Below, piece after piece: positions 8,131 through 16,365 of a stretch of DNA of 25,460 bases. A model generated the notes under the pieces. It searched no databases, was not told the origin of the DNA, and worked only from the letters and a program-made list of their open reading frames with translations. The position numbers were made by a program, and so were the translations under genes. The number at the start of each line of letters is the position of its first letter. Position 1 is the first letter of the stretch. Origin of the DNA: an uncultured Eubacteriales bacterium (GTDB lineage Bacteria > Bacillota > Clostridia > HGM11514); the NCBI GenBank assembly GCA_902492655.1, contig CABUMF010000027.1, forward strand, positions 1 through 25,460, in the 5' to 3' direction.

Positions 8131-9072
8131 ATGGGCTTTTTTGATAAATTGAAAAACGGACTTTCCAAAACCAGAGAGAATTTTTCTCAAAAGGTGAACG
8201 AGGTATTCAAGGTTTTCAGAACCGTTGACGAGGAGCTTTTTGAGGAGCTTGAAGAAGCGCTTATCACTGCCGATGTGGGTGTGAATACATCCATGGAGAT
8301 AATCGAAAGATTAAGAGATACCGTTAAAACAAAGAATATTCAGGAGGCGGACGAGGTTAAAGGAGAGCTTAAGTCGATAATTTACGATATGTTAAGCTCG
8401 GAAAATCCGGAGCTTAATCTGTCTTCAAAACCGTCTGTCATTTTGGTAATCGGCGTAAACGGTGTTGGTAAGACTACATCAATAGGTAAGATTGCATCTC
8501 TTTTAAAGCGTGACGGAAAAAGCGTCCTGCTTGCCGCTGCCGATACATTCAGAGCCGCGGCGATTGAGCAGCTTGAGGTATGGGCGGACAGAGCCGGGGT
8601 TGATATTATCAAGCACAGCGAAGGCTCCGACCCGGCTGCGGTTATTTTCGATGCCGTAAATGCCGCAAAAACAAGAAATGTCGATGTGTTGATTTGCGAT
8701 ACCGCAGGCAGACTTCACAACAAGGTTAACCTCATGAATGAGCTTAACAAGATTTTCCGAGTGATAGAGAGAGAGCTGCCCGGTGCCTCAAAGGAGGTTC
8801 TTCTGGTACTTGACGCCACAACGGGACAGAATGCACTTTCTCAGGCAAAAATGTTTGGTGAAACTGCGGCGATAACAGGAGTTGTTCTCACAAAGCTTGA
8901 CGGAACCGCAAAGGGCGGAGCGGTTATTGCAATCAATAATGAGCAAAGCATACCCGTAAAGCTCATAGGTGTCGGAGAGGGTATTGACGATTTGCAGTAT
9001 TTTAACCCGAAAGAGTTTGCGGATGCATTGTTTGCAGACGGTGATGAAAAAAATGAAAACATTGAAGAATAA
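8131..9072 (+). CDS. ftsY: Signal recognition particle receptor FtsY
   Basis: A 313-residue SRP-type GTPase that docks ribosome-SRP complexes at the membrane for co-translational insertion. Helical N domain at about 1-90, then the G domain with GVNGVGKTT at 108-116 (P-loop), DTFRAAA from 138, DTAGR at 190-194 and TKLDG at 254-258, ending in the conserved GVGEGIDDLQYF segment. The long acidic A domain of the E. coli protein is missing, as is usual in Firmicutes; only a short amphipathic N-terminus (MGFFDKLKNGLSK) could contact the membrane. AAAGGGG at 8118-8124 overlaps the smc stop and fixes the start. Confidence 0.99.
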   Translation: MGFFDKLKNGLSKTRENFSQKVNEVFKVFRTVDEELFEELEEALITADVGVNTSMEIIERLRDTVKTKNIQEADEVKGELKSIIYDMLSSENPELNLSSKPSVILVIGVNGVGKTTSIGKIASLLKRDGKSVLLAAADTFRAAAIEQLEVWADRAGVDIIKHSEGSDPAAVIFDAVNAAKTRNVDVLICDTAGRLHNKVNLMNELNKIFRVIERELPGASKEVLLVLDATTGQNALSQAKMFGETAAITGVVLTKLDGTAKGGAVIAINNEQSIPVKLIGVGEGIDDLQYFNPKEFADALFADGDEKNENIEE

Positions 9073-9523
9073 ATTATCGGGATTTTTGGACAATCATAAG
9101 CTTATTAGGCAAATGCTGAGGTTCAGCATTATAGGAATCAGCGCATTCTTTATAGATACGGCTCTTTTCTGGTTGTTCATAAAATGCGGAATAAATCAAA
9201 ATGTTGCTCTGGCGTTGGCTTTTATAATAACCCTCATATACAACTACATTTTCAGCATTGAGTGGGTATTTGATTCCAAAAAGAAGAACAGCAGCTCCAC
9301 GTTATTTGTGTTTTCTGTTTTAAGTGCAATAGGGCTTTTGCTTACGGAATTGATTTACAGCCTCATTATCCACGGTGTAATAGATTATTGTCTCCAAATT
9401 GCACCGACCGATGTGTGGAAGCTGTTTGCAAAGGTGGTATCGTCATTTATCGTAATGGTTTACAATTTTATAACAAGAAAGTTTTTCCTGGAAAAAACAT
9501 TGAAAAAATCGTCGGACAATTAA
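9053..9523 (+). CDS. GtrA-family multi-pass membrane protein
   Basis: A protein of 156 residues with four predicted membrane helices (about 17-38, 40-60, 74-96, 112-132). The layout matches GtrA/DPMS-type proteins: LRFSIIGISAFFIDTALFWL early, a middle YNYIFSIEWVF, and a final MVYNFITRKFF. The family is proposed to flip or help transfer undecaprenyl-phosphate-linked sugars in cell-surface glycan synthesis. I chose ATG 9053 (MKTLKNKL), which overlaps ftsY by 20 bases. ATG 9044 is an alternative, and a still longer reading from 8969 would lie mostly within ftsY. The Shine-Dalgarno (GGTG) is weak, so coupling to ftsY translation is likely. Its stop codon lies in the loop of the following terminator. 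Confidence 0.85.
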   Translation: MKTLKNKLSGFLDNHKLIRQMLRFSIIGISAFFIDTALFWLFIKCGINQNVALALAFIITLIYNYIFSIEWVFDSKKKNSSSTLFVFSVLSAIGLLLTELIYSLIIHGVIDYCLQIAPTDVWKLFAKVVSSFIVMVYNFITRKFFLEKTLKKSSDN

Positions 9524-9540
9524 TGTCCGGCGATTATTTC
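9503..9540. terminator. Bidirectional terminator between gtrA-type gene and nth
   Basis: The stem is TCGTCGGACA (9509-9518) with TGTCCGGCGA (9524-9533), 10 bp with one G:U, loop ATTAA. On the minus strand it is followed by six T (A-run 9503-9508), a good terminator for nth. On the plus strand the T-tract is weaker (TTATTTC). The loop contains the stop codon of the plus-strand gene. Confidence 0.8.
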
Positions 9541-10166
9541 ACTCCAATTTTCGGGCAGATTTCTTTTACGGGACAGGTTTCGCATTTCGGGCTTCTTGCA
9601 TTGCAGTATGCCCTTCCGTGAAACACAAGCGTGTGGCAAAATCTTGTCTGATAATCCTCGGGAACTATTTTTTTGAGGTCAAGCTCGATTTTGTACGGGT
9701 CACTGTTTTTTGTGAGACCAAAACGGTTCGACAGCCTTATGCAATGGGTATCCACCACAACCGAAGGCTTTTCGTATATATCACCGAGAATTATGTTTGC
9801 GGTTTTTCTGCCTGTACCCGGAAGGCGTGTCAGCTCCTCCATGGTATCGGGAACTTCACCTCCGAAATCGGAAAGAAGCATTTTGCAGCAACCGATTATG
9901 TTCTTAGCCTTGTTTCTGTAAAACCCGGTTGAGCGGATGTCATTTTCAAGCTCGGATAAATCCGCATTGGCAAAGTCCTCTACGGATGTATATTTCTTAA
10001 ATAAATCTTTGGTTACAATATTCACCCTCGCGTCCGTGCATTGTGCGGCAAGCTGTGTTGCAATAAGAAGCTCATAGGGCTTTTTGAAATCAAGAGAGCA
10101 GCAAGCGGTAGGGTATTCCTTATCAAAAATCTCTTTGAGTTTTAATACAAAGTCTTTTTTTCTCAT
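9534..10166 (-). CDS. nth: Endonuclease III (DNA glycosylase/AP lyase)
   Basis: A base-excision-repair enzyme that removes oxidised pyrimidines and nicks at the abasic site. The 210 residues align almost one for one with E. coli Nth: helix-hairpin-helix LPGTGRKTANIIL, catalytic Lys121 and Asp139 (VVDTHCIR), and a 4Fe-4S loop C188-x6-C195-x2-C198-x5-C204. An in-frame upstream extension exists, but ATG 10166 has GGAGGA at 10175-10180 and lies one base beyond the stop of the upstream gene, so it is preferred. It is cotranscribed with the rhodanese-TtcA gene. Both proteins are predicted to use an iron-sulfur cluster. Confidence 0.98.
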   Translation of the reverse strand: MRKKDFVLKLKEIFDKEYPTACCSLDFKKPYELLIATQLAAQCTDARVNIVTKDLFKKYTSVEDFANADLSELENDIRSTGFYRNKAKNIIGCCKMLLSDFGGEVPDTMEELTRLPGTGRKTANIILGDIYEKPSVVVDTHCIRLSNRFGLTKNSDPYKIELDLKKIVPEDYQTRFCHTLVFHGRAYCNARSPKCETCPVKEICPKIGVK

Positions 10167-10167
10167 A

Positions 10168-11298
10168 TCAGTATTCCTCCAAAAAGCTGTGACTGCCATT
10201 TTCGTCTTTATATGAAATTACGGTTTCGATATTGACATTTTCAACACTTTTGAATATATTTCCTTCCACAAACGGATTGGTTTCTTTAAGCTTTTTAATC
10301 AGATTTTTGGTTTCAAGCCTTTTCGAGCCGGTTCTGCTTGAAGTCAGACACGCCTCCGATGTGCAGGTATCGGTGAATTTGCAGGCGCATTGTATAAATC
10401 CGAGAGCGTTATAATCACGCCACGCCTTGATGTCGTCCTCTCTTATGAGGTACATGGGACGGATAAGCTCCATTCCTTCAAAATTGGTGCTTTTGAGCTT
10501 GGGCATCATTGTCTGAATTTGTCCGCTGTAAAGCATACCCATAAGGATTGTTTCTATCACATCATCATAGTGATGCCCGAGTGCAATTTTGTTGCATCCC
10601 AGCTCCTTGGCTTTGGCATAAAGATAGCCCCTTCTCATCCTTGCGCAGATATAGCAGGGCGACTTTTCAATGTTGTAAACAGCGTCAAAAATATTGCTTT
10701 CAAATATGGTTATGGGTATTCCCATGAGCTTTGCGTTGTGCTCGATTATATCACGGTTTTCGGGGCTGTAACCGGGATCCATAACCAAAAAAACAAGCTC
10801 AAACGGAAATTTCCCGTGCCTTTTAAGCTCCTGAAAAAGCTTTGCCATGAGCATCGAATCTTTTCCTCCCGATATACACACCGCAACCCGGTCGCCGGGG
10901 GATAAAAGCTCATATCTTTTTATTGCCGCTGCGAATTTTGAAAACAGCTGCTTTTTGAATTTTTTCTGTATGCTTTTTTCGATTTTATCACGGGCAAAGG
11001 CTTCATCCTCGGCTTCAATCCTTGCCCTCAGCCACCCTACATAGCCCTCCTTGAGACTTACCGCGTCATAACCCTGTTCGCATAAATCCTCTGCCAAATC
11101 GCGTGTAAGCACCCCTGATTTACAGCAAAGGATGATTTTTTTATCTTTGTCAAGCTCGCTCCTTGGAATTTCATCAAGGGGAATATTTATTGAATTTTCG
11201 ATAGAGCCGTATTCAAAAGACTCTCTGCTTCTGACATCTATAATAATTGCTTCGGATTTGTCCAAAGCTTCAAGCTCTTTTAGCGTGATTTCTGCCAT
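10168..11298 (-). CDS. Rhodanese-TtcA fusion: tRNA 2-thiolation-type ATPase
   Basis: 376 residues. Residues 1-95 form a rhodanese domain with an active-site loop C59-K-S-G-V-L-T (preceded by C58). Residues about 110-376 form a TtcA/TtuA-type PP-loop ATPase: SGGKDS at 143-148, C215-Y-I-C218, GHHYDDVIET at 241-250 and further cysteines at 304 and 306. In the TtcA family a CxxC pair plus one later Cys hold a 4Fe-4S cluster, and the enzyme adenylates a tRNA base before replacing oxygen with sulfur. The fused rhodanese could pass persulfide sulfur directly to that site (inference). ATG 11298 is chosen over GTG 11307 because AAGGAAGGTG at 11305-11314 fits it. The exact tRNA position modified cannot be told from sequence. 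Confidence 0.9.
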   Translation of the reverse strand: MAEITLKELEALDKSEAIIIDVRSRESFEYGSIENSINIPLDEIPRSELDKDKKIILCCKSGVLTRDLAEDLCEQGYDAVSLKEGYVGWLRARIEAEDEAFARDKIEKSIQKKFKKQLFSKFAAAIKRYELLSPGDRVAVCISGGKDSMLMAKLFQELKRHGKFPFELVFLVMDPGYSPENRDIIEHNAKLMGIPITIFESNIFDAVYNIEKSPCYICARMRRGYLYAKAKELGCNKIALGHHYDDVIETILMGMLYSGQIQTMMPKLKSTNFEGMELIRPMYLIREDDIKAWRDYNALGFIQCACKFTDTCTSEACLTSSRTGSKRLETKNLIKKLKETNPFVEGNIFKSVENVNIETVISYKDENGSHSFLEEY

Positions 11299-11319
11299 GT
11301 AAGTCACCTTCCTTCATAC

Positions 11320-11349
11320 ATTATAGCACGAAATCGGCATTTTTGGCAA
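11320..11349 (-). promoter_or_regulatory. Extended -10 promoter for the rhodanese-TtcA/nth operon
   Basis: On the minus strand, TTGCCA (11344-11349), an 18-base spacer and TATAAT (11320-11325). The bases TGC directly before TATAAT give an extended -10. It is divergent from the guaB promoter about 40 bases away. Confidence 0.7.
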
Positions 11350-11387
11350 GCGTTTTCCTCAAAAAACAAAAAACACCGCTCAAACCC

Positions 11388-11417
11388 TTGACAGATACAC
11401 GCAAAATTTGGTATAAT
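11388..11417 (+). promoter_or_regulatory. Consensus promoter for guaB
   Basis: TTGACA at 11388-11393, an 18-base spacer and TATAAT at 11412-11417, 39 bases before the guaB start. The leader is short, with no room for a purine riboswitch after the start site. Confidence 0.8.
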
Positions 11418-11456
11418 TAATTATTAATAACTTATACGAGAGGAGCTGTATTTTTT

Positions 11457-12920
11457 ATGCTTAATGACAAGATTTTGTACGAGGGACTTACATTTGACGA
11501 TGTTCTGCTTATTCCGCAGAAATCGGATGTGCTTCCGAAGGATGTTGACATCAGCACAAGGCTGACAAAGAAGATAAAACTTAATATTCCGCTTATGAGT
11601 GCGGCTATGGATACCGTAACCGAGGCGAAGTTTGCAATAGCAATCGCAAGAGAGGGCGGAATAGGTATTATACATAAGAATATGAGCATTGAAGATCAGA
11701 AGAATGAGGTTGATAAGGTTAAGCGTTCAGAAAACGGCGTAATTGTTGATCCTTTCTTTCTTTCGCCGGACAATACTCTTGCGGAAGCCGATGCTCTTAT
11801 GGGCAACTATAAGATTTCAGGTGTTCCGATTGTGGACGAAACCGGAACCTTGGTGGGTATTCTGACAAATCGTGACCTCAGGTTTGAGGTTGACTTCTCC
11901 AAAAAAATCGGCAAGGTTATGACAAAAGAAAACCTGATTACAGCTCCTGTCGGAACAACTCTCGAACAGGCTCAGGAAATTCTCAGAAATCATAAGGTCG
12001 AAAAGCTTCCCATTGTGGACGAAAACGGAAAGCTTAAGGGGCTTATAACTATAAAGGATATTGAAAAATCGAGCAGATACCCCAATTCTGCAAGAGATGC
12101 AAGGGGCAGACTTCTTGTCGGCGCCGCAATAGGGGATACTGCTGATGTTCTGGACAGAGTAAGTGCTTTGGTTGAAGCCGGAGTTGATGTTGTGTGTCTT
12201 GATTCCGCTCACGGTCATTCCTCAAGAATTTCTGCGGCTGTAAGAAAGGTGAAGTCGGCATTTCCGGAGCTTCAGGTCATTGCAGGAAATATCGCAACTG
12301 GTGAGGCTGCCCGTGACCTTATAGAAGCCGGAGCCGATGCGGTTAAGGTCGGTATGGGCCCCGGATCTATCTGCACCACCCGAGTTGTTGCAGGTATCGG
12401 AGTTCCGCAGATTACGGCTGTTTCCAATGTCTATGAGGTTGCAAAGGAATATGGTATTCCAGTTATTGCAGACGGTGGCATAAAGTATTCCGGTGATATT
12501 ACAAAGGCTATCGCCGCAGGTGCGGATGTTGTTATGATGGGTAGTATTTTTGCGGGCTGCGAGGAAAGCCCCGGAGCAATCGAAATTTACCAGGGTAGAA
12601 ATTACAAGGTTTACAGGGGTATGGGTTCTTTGGCGGCTATGGCAGTCGGCAGTAAGGACAGATACTTCCAGTCGGATTCCAAAAAGTTTGTTCCCGAAGG
12701 CGTTGAAGGTCGTGTGCCCTACAAGGGACATGCTTCCGAAACCATTTATCAGCTTCTCGGCGGCCTTCGTTCGGGTATGGGTTATTGCGGAACAGCTTCA
12801 ATTCAGCTTCTTAAGGAAAACGGAAAGTTTGTCAGAATCACAAGCGCCGGTCTTCGTGAAAATCATCCTCATGATATTCAGATAACAAAGGAAGCGCCTA
12901 ACTACTCACTTATGAACTAA
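11457..12920 (+). CDS. guaB: Inosine-5'-monophosphate dehydrogenase
   Basis: The enzyme oxidises IMP to XMP with NAD+, the committed step to GMP. The 487 residues include the N-terminal TIM-barrel start (LTFDDVLLIPQKSDV), two CBS domains at about 95-205 (PVVDE/NRDLRF and LPIVDENGKLKGLITIKD) and the catalytic loop GPGSICTTR with nucleophile Cys306. The flap has MAVGSKDRYFQ. AGGAG at 11441-11445 precedes the ATG. Its own promoter heads an operon that continues, after a 24-base gap, into murJ and surface-glycan genes. Linking nucleotide synthesis to envelope genes may be positional only. Confidence 0.99.
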   Translation: MLNDKILYEGLTFDDVLLIPQKSDVLPKDVDISTRLTKKIKLNIPLMSAAMDTVTEAKFAIAIAREGGIGIIHKNMSIEDQKNEVDKVKRSENGVIVDPFFLSPDNTLAEADALMGNYKISGVPIVDETGTLVGILTNRDLRFEVDFSKKIGKVMTKENLITAPVGTTLEQAQEILRNHKVEKLPIVDENGKLKGLITIKDIEKSSRYPNSARDARGRLLVGAAIGDTADVLDRVSALVEAGVDVVCLDSAHGHSSRISAAVRKVKSAFPELQVIAGNIATGEAARDLIEAGADAVKVGMGPGSICTTRVVAGIGVPQITAVSNVYEVAKEYGIPVIADGGIKYSGDITKAIAAGADVVMMGSIFAGCEESPGAIEIYQGRNYKVYRGMGSLAAMAVGSKDRYFQSDSKKFVPEGVEGRVPYKGHASETIYQLLGGLRSGMGYCGTASIQLLKENGKFVRITSAGLRENHPHDIQITKEAPNYSLMN

Positions 12921-12944
12921 AATCCACTCCTCGGAGGTTTTGTC

Positions 12945-14522
12945 GTGGCTGATTCTAAAAAGATATTGAAAACCGCAAGCTTTATGGTTGTTGCAACCTT
13001 GCTTGCAAAGGTTTTCGGACTTCTTCGTGAAATGTTTCTTGCCTCAACATTCGGCACAAACTATATTGCCGATTCGTTCGTTGCGGCAAGCAATGTTCCG
13101 CTCACGCTGTTCGATATGATTATCGGCGGAGTGATTTCATCAACATTTATACCGATTTTTAACGAGTATCTCGAAAAAGATAAGGACAAAGACGAGCCGA
13201 AAGCAAGAGCAATGCGCTTTGCAAATCTTTATGTAAACACAATTCTCCTAATCACATTTGTGATTACGGTATTGGGAGTTGTGTTTTCAAAGCAGCTTAT
13301 ATCCGTTTTGGCACCCGGGCTTGAGGGGGAGGCAAATGCGCTTGCGGTATCGCTTTCAATGATTTTATTCCCGATGCTTATTTTTACGGGACTTGCATAC
13401 TCCTTTGTTGGAATTTTGCAGTCCTTCGGGGAATATAACATCCCTTCTGTAATAAGTCTTGTATCAAACGGTGCAATTATTGCTTATTTTATTGTTTTTT
13501 CGGACAAATTCGGCGTTTACGGTCTTGCGGTTGCAATGCTTATCGGTTGGGGGCTTCAGGCTCTTGTGCAGGTTCCGTGGCTTAAAAAATTCGGCTTTAG
13601 CTATCGCCCCATGCTCTCTTTTCGTGATGATGGGATAAGATCTGCCGCCCGTCTTGCACTTCCGATGCTCGTCAGCACCTGGGTTCAGCCTCTTTGTACG
13701 CTGATTAATACGGTTTTGGCATCCTATGCCTCGGTTTCCGCTCTTAATTATGCAAACAAGCTTTACCTTATCGTGACAGGTGTTTTTTCGTTTGTTGTAA
13801 CGAATCTTATTTTCCCCATGATGTCAAGAGCGTCCGTTGCGGGAAAAAAGGATGAGGTTAAGGAAATGACGGTTACGTCCCTTAAATCCATTGCCGCAAT
13901 AATTCTGCCGATTATGGTAATTTTCTTTTTGATGTCGGGGAACATCACAAGCATTATTTATGAGCGAGGAGAATTTAACGGCAAATCGGTAATGCTTACT
14001 GCCGGTGCGCTCAAATACTATTCTCTCGGAATGCTTACTTATGCATTTTGTGAGATTATGAACAAGTCGTTTTTTGCAATGCACAACTCAAAAACCCCGA
14101 TGATTACTTCGGTTTCGAGCATCGTTGTCAACATTGTGCTTTGTGTGCTGTTTTTCAGCGGATTTGACATGGGGCTTAAGGGGCTTGCTCTTGCCGCCGC
14201 TCTTTCATCGGTTGTAAATGCGGCGCTTTTGTACTTTTTCCTTTGCCGTCATTATAAAAAGAACGGCTTCGGCGGAAAGGGCGTCCTTTCAAAGAGCAAT
14301 ATATTAGATATAGTAAAAATCATTGCGAGTGCCGCAGTCATGGCGGCAGTTACATATTTTGTTATGAGGCTTTTGCCCGATATGAATAAATATGCGGCAT
14401 TTTTGATTCCTGCGGTATGCGGCGCCGTTGCATATGTAATCAGCTGTGTGGTTTTGCGTGTTGATGAGCTTTCGATACTGATCGGTATATTTAAAAAGAA
14501 GGGTGATAATGTTGAAAGATAG
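12945..14522 (+). CDS. murJ: MurJ-type lipid II flippase (MviN family)
   Basis: A 525-residue polytopic protein of the MOP superfamily, with about 14 membrane helices. MurJ moves lipid II across the cytoplasmic membrane for peptidoglycan synthesis. Family features include the N-terminal AKVFGLLREMFLASTFG (LGxxRE-type), the following ADSFVAASNVPLTLFDMIIGG, and a later FFAMHNSKTPMITSV segment. The start is GTG at 12945, supported by CGGAGGT at 12932-12938. The next gene overlaps its last 14 bases. Because it lies beside a WzyC-type ligase and a glycosyltransferase, it could instead export a dedicated surface-glycan precursor; MurJ paralogues do occur. Sequence alone does not settle this. Confidence 0.92.
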   Translation: MADSKKILKTASFMVVATLLAKVFGLLREMFLASTFGTNYIADSFVAASNVPLTLFDMIIGGVISSTFIPIFNEYLEKDKDKDEPKARAMRFANLYVNTILLITFVITVLGVVFSKQLISVLAPGLEGEANALAVSLSMILFPMLIFTGLAYSFVGILQSFGEYNIPSVISLVSNGAIIAYFIVFSDKFGVYGLAVAMLIGWGLQALVQVPWLKKFGFSYRPMLSFRDDGIRSAARLALPMLVSTWVQPLCTLINTVLASYASVSALNYANKLYLIVTGVFSFVVTNLIFPMMSRASVAGKKDEVKEMTVTSLKSIAAIILPIMVIFFLMSGNITSIIYERGEFNGKSVMLTAGALKYYSLGMLTYAFCEIMNKSFFAMHNSKTPMITSVSSIVVNIVLCVLFFSGFDMGLKGLALAAALSSVVNAALLYFFLCRHYKKNGFGGKGVLSKSNILDIVKIIASAAVMAAVTYFVMRLLPDMNKYAAFLIPAVCGAVAYVISCVVLRVDELSILIGIFKKKGDNVER

Positions 14523-16365
14523 CTTTTTTGTGTCTTTGATATGCACTTTCGGCGCATATATTTTGCGTCTTTATAAAAACAGCTTCTTAAGTGTTATCGT
14601 TGAGAAAATATATGGTTTTTTCAGCCGCAAATGGAATGACAGCAGAATTGTCGGTGCTTTTTTCTCCAAAGCCGAATCTAAATCATTTGCCGAAGAATGT
14701 GCATTGAAAATTAAGAATTTATATCTTTCGGTGGGCGGTTTTCTAAGAAATGCTTATTCCGGCTCTGTGATACTTAAAAGCATTTTTGGGTTCATGTACG
14801 GGATTATTGCACTCAATTCAAGGGCTGTCGGAATACTGCTTTGCGGAATTTCGATAGGCAGCTGCGTTTCAATTATCGCATTTGGCGGCAGTGTTAAGCT
14901 TTATTCAATACTGATTTTGGCTTTCGGCGTAATTTTAAGTGTTTATAATGTGAACATTTCATCCTTTGCCGAAAATTCAAAAATCATTCGTGCATTTGAT
15001 TCCCTTTTCGGCTTTGGATTTTCATATAAGCTTGGGGTTAAGGAATTTTTCGGAGGAGCATATGTTGTTTCGCTTTTGGTAGGCGGTATATCGGGCGTTC
15101 TTCTTTATAAGTCCGTTATTTTGGCACTCATTCTCATTGCAGGCATTTTCGGAGCCTGCCTTTTGCTGAAATACCCCTGTATTGGAGCTTTCGCGGCTGT
15201 ATTTGCGGCTCCGTTTGTTCCCACAATGCTTCTTGTGGCAATCGTGCTGTTCAGCTTTGTATGCTTTGTTGTCAACAGCGTTTATTACGGAAGGCTGCCG
15301 AAGAAATTAAGCACGCTGAGCATTATAATTTGTCTGTTTATCGTTGTCAACGCAATAAGTGCGGTAACCTCGTTCAAAATGGTAAACAGCTTGCAGGTAT
15401 TTGCGGTTACTGCGTCAATGATGCTTGTTTACTTCGTCATTTCGGGTACCGTAAGGGACAAGAAGATGCTTTATGCAATCCTTCGTGTATTTATGGTTTC
15501 GGGTGCGATTGTTGCGGTTTACGGAATTTTGCAATACCTGCTCGGTTGGGGGCTTGATGTCAAAAACGCATGGATTGACGAGGAAATGTTTGAAGATGCG
15601 ACGGTGCGTGTTTATTCAACGCTTGAAAATCCGAATGTTCTCGGTGAGTATCTTTTGCTTACGCTTTTCCCGTGCATGATTTTCATGTTCAAATCGGACA
15701 GGTGGTATTCAAAGGCTCTTTACGGCGTGTTTTTTGCGGCTATGCTTGTTTGTCTTGTTCTGACTCAATCGAGAGGCTGCTGGATTGGCTTTATAATCGG
15801 AGTTGCAATTTTCATAACCTTTACCCACGGAAAACTTTGGGGCTTTTTGCCTCTTGCGCTGCTGTTTGCTCCGCTTGTTCTGCCGCAGTCTATCATTGCG
15901 AGGTTCGGAAGTATAGGCGACCTAAACGACACATCGTCATCCTACAGAATGTTTATCTGGCTGGGTACAATAAAAATGCTTAAAAGCTTTTGGCTTAGCG
16001 GCGTAGGGCAGGGAAGCCAGGCTTTCAATGCGGTGTATGCATACTATTCGTACAGCGCTATAAATGCGCCTCATGCTCACAATTTGTACCTGCAAATTTT
16101 TGCGGAGTCCGGCATTGCGGCAATTACGGCTTTTTTAGCAATATGCGTAAGCTGGTTCAGGCGTGTTGCGACAGTTTTCAGAAAGCATAAGCTAAGCAAC
16201 CGTATGCTCAGCCTGACAGCCATTGCCATTGGCTCTGCAATGGCGGCATATCTCGTTGAAGGTCTTTTTGATTATGTTTTCTATAACTACAGAGTAATGT
16301 GCTTGTTCTGGGCGGTTTTGGGAATTGGCGCTGCTCTGCATAATTCGGAGGAGGTGTCTTCGTGA
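14509..16365 (+). CDS. O-antigen ligase / polymerase (WzyC) family membrane protein
   Basis: About 618 residues with many predicted membrane helices. The second half carries the family hallmarks: CLVLTQSRGCWIGF near residue 420 and a large outer loop with GVGQGSQAF followed by APHAHNLYLQIFAESG near 520. Members transfer or polymerise undecaprenyl-linked glycans outside the membrane. The first ~200 residues are a less usual extension: a short cytoplasmic-like segment (FFSKAESKSFAEECALKIKN) and extra helices. ATG 14509 is preferred (AGAAGGG at 14497-14503); GTG 14503 and TTG 14512 are alternatives. It overlaps murJ by 14 bases and the next gene by 4, so the cluster is translationally coupled. 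Ligase versus polymerase cannot be distinguished here. Confidence 0.88.
   Translation: MLKDSFFVSLICTFGAYILRLYKNSFLSVIVEKIYGFFSRKWNDSRIVGAFFSKAESKSFAEECALKIKNLYLSVGGFLRNAYSGSVILKSIFGFMYGIIALNSRAVGILLCGISIGSCVSIIAFGGSVKLYSILILAFGVILSVYNVNISSFAENSKIIRAFDSLFGFGFSYKLGVKEFFGGAYVVSLLVGGISGVLLYKSVILALILIAGIFGACLLLKYPCIGAFAAVFAAPFVPTMLLVAIVLFSFVCFVVNSVYYGRLPKKLSTLSIIICLFIVVNAISAVTSFKMVNSLQVFAVTASMMLVYFVISGTVRDKKMLYAILRVFMVSGAIVAVYGILQYLLGWGLDVKNAWIDEEMFEDATVRVYSTLENPNVLGEYLLLTLFPCMIFMFKSDRWYSKALYGVFFAAMLVCLVLTQSRGCWIGFIIGVAIFITFTHGKLWGFLPLALLFAPLVLPQSIIARFGSIGDLNDTSSSYRMFIWLGTIKMLKSFWLSGVGQGSQAFNAVYAYYSYSAINAPHAHNLYLQIFAESGIAAITAFLAICVSWFRRVATVFRKHKLSNRMLSLTAIAIGSAMAAYLVEGLFDYVFYNYRVMCLFWAVLGIGAALHNSEEVSS

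Noticed and set aside
8969..9052. Longer GtrA-family protein starting at 8969
   Set aside because: The extra residues lie wholly inside ftsY in another frame and show no family resemblance; 9053 gives the usual length.
11308..11456. Purine riboswitch before guaB
   Set aside because: The promoter -10 is only 39 bases from the start codon, too short for an aptamer; no purine-aptamer core seen.
12924..12938. CCTC-G-GAGG mini-palindrome at the murJ Shine-Dalgarno
   Set aside because: The loop is too short to form a stable hairpin, so no regulatory claim is made.
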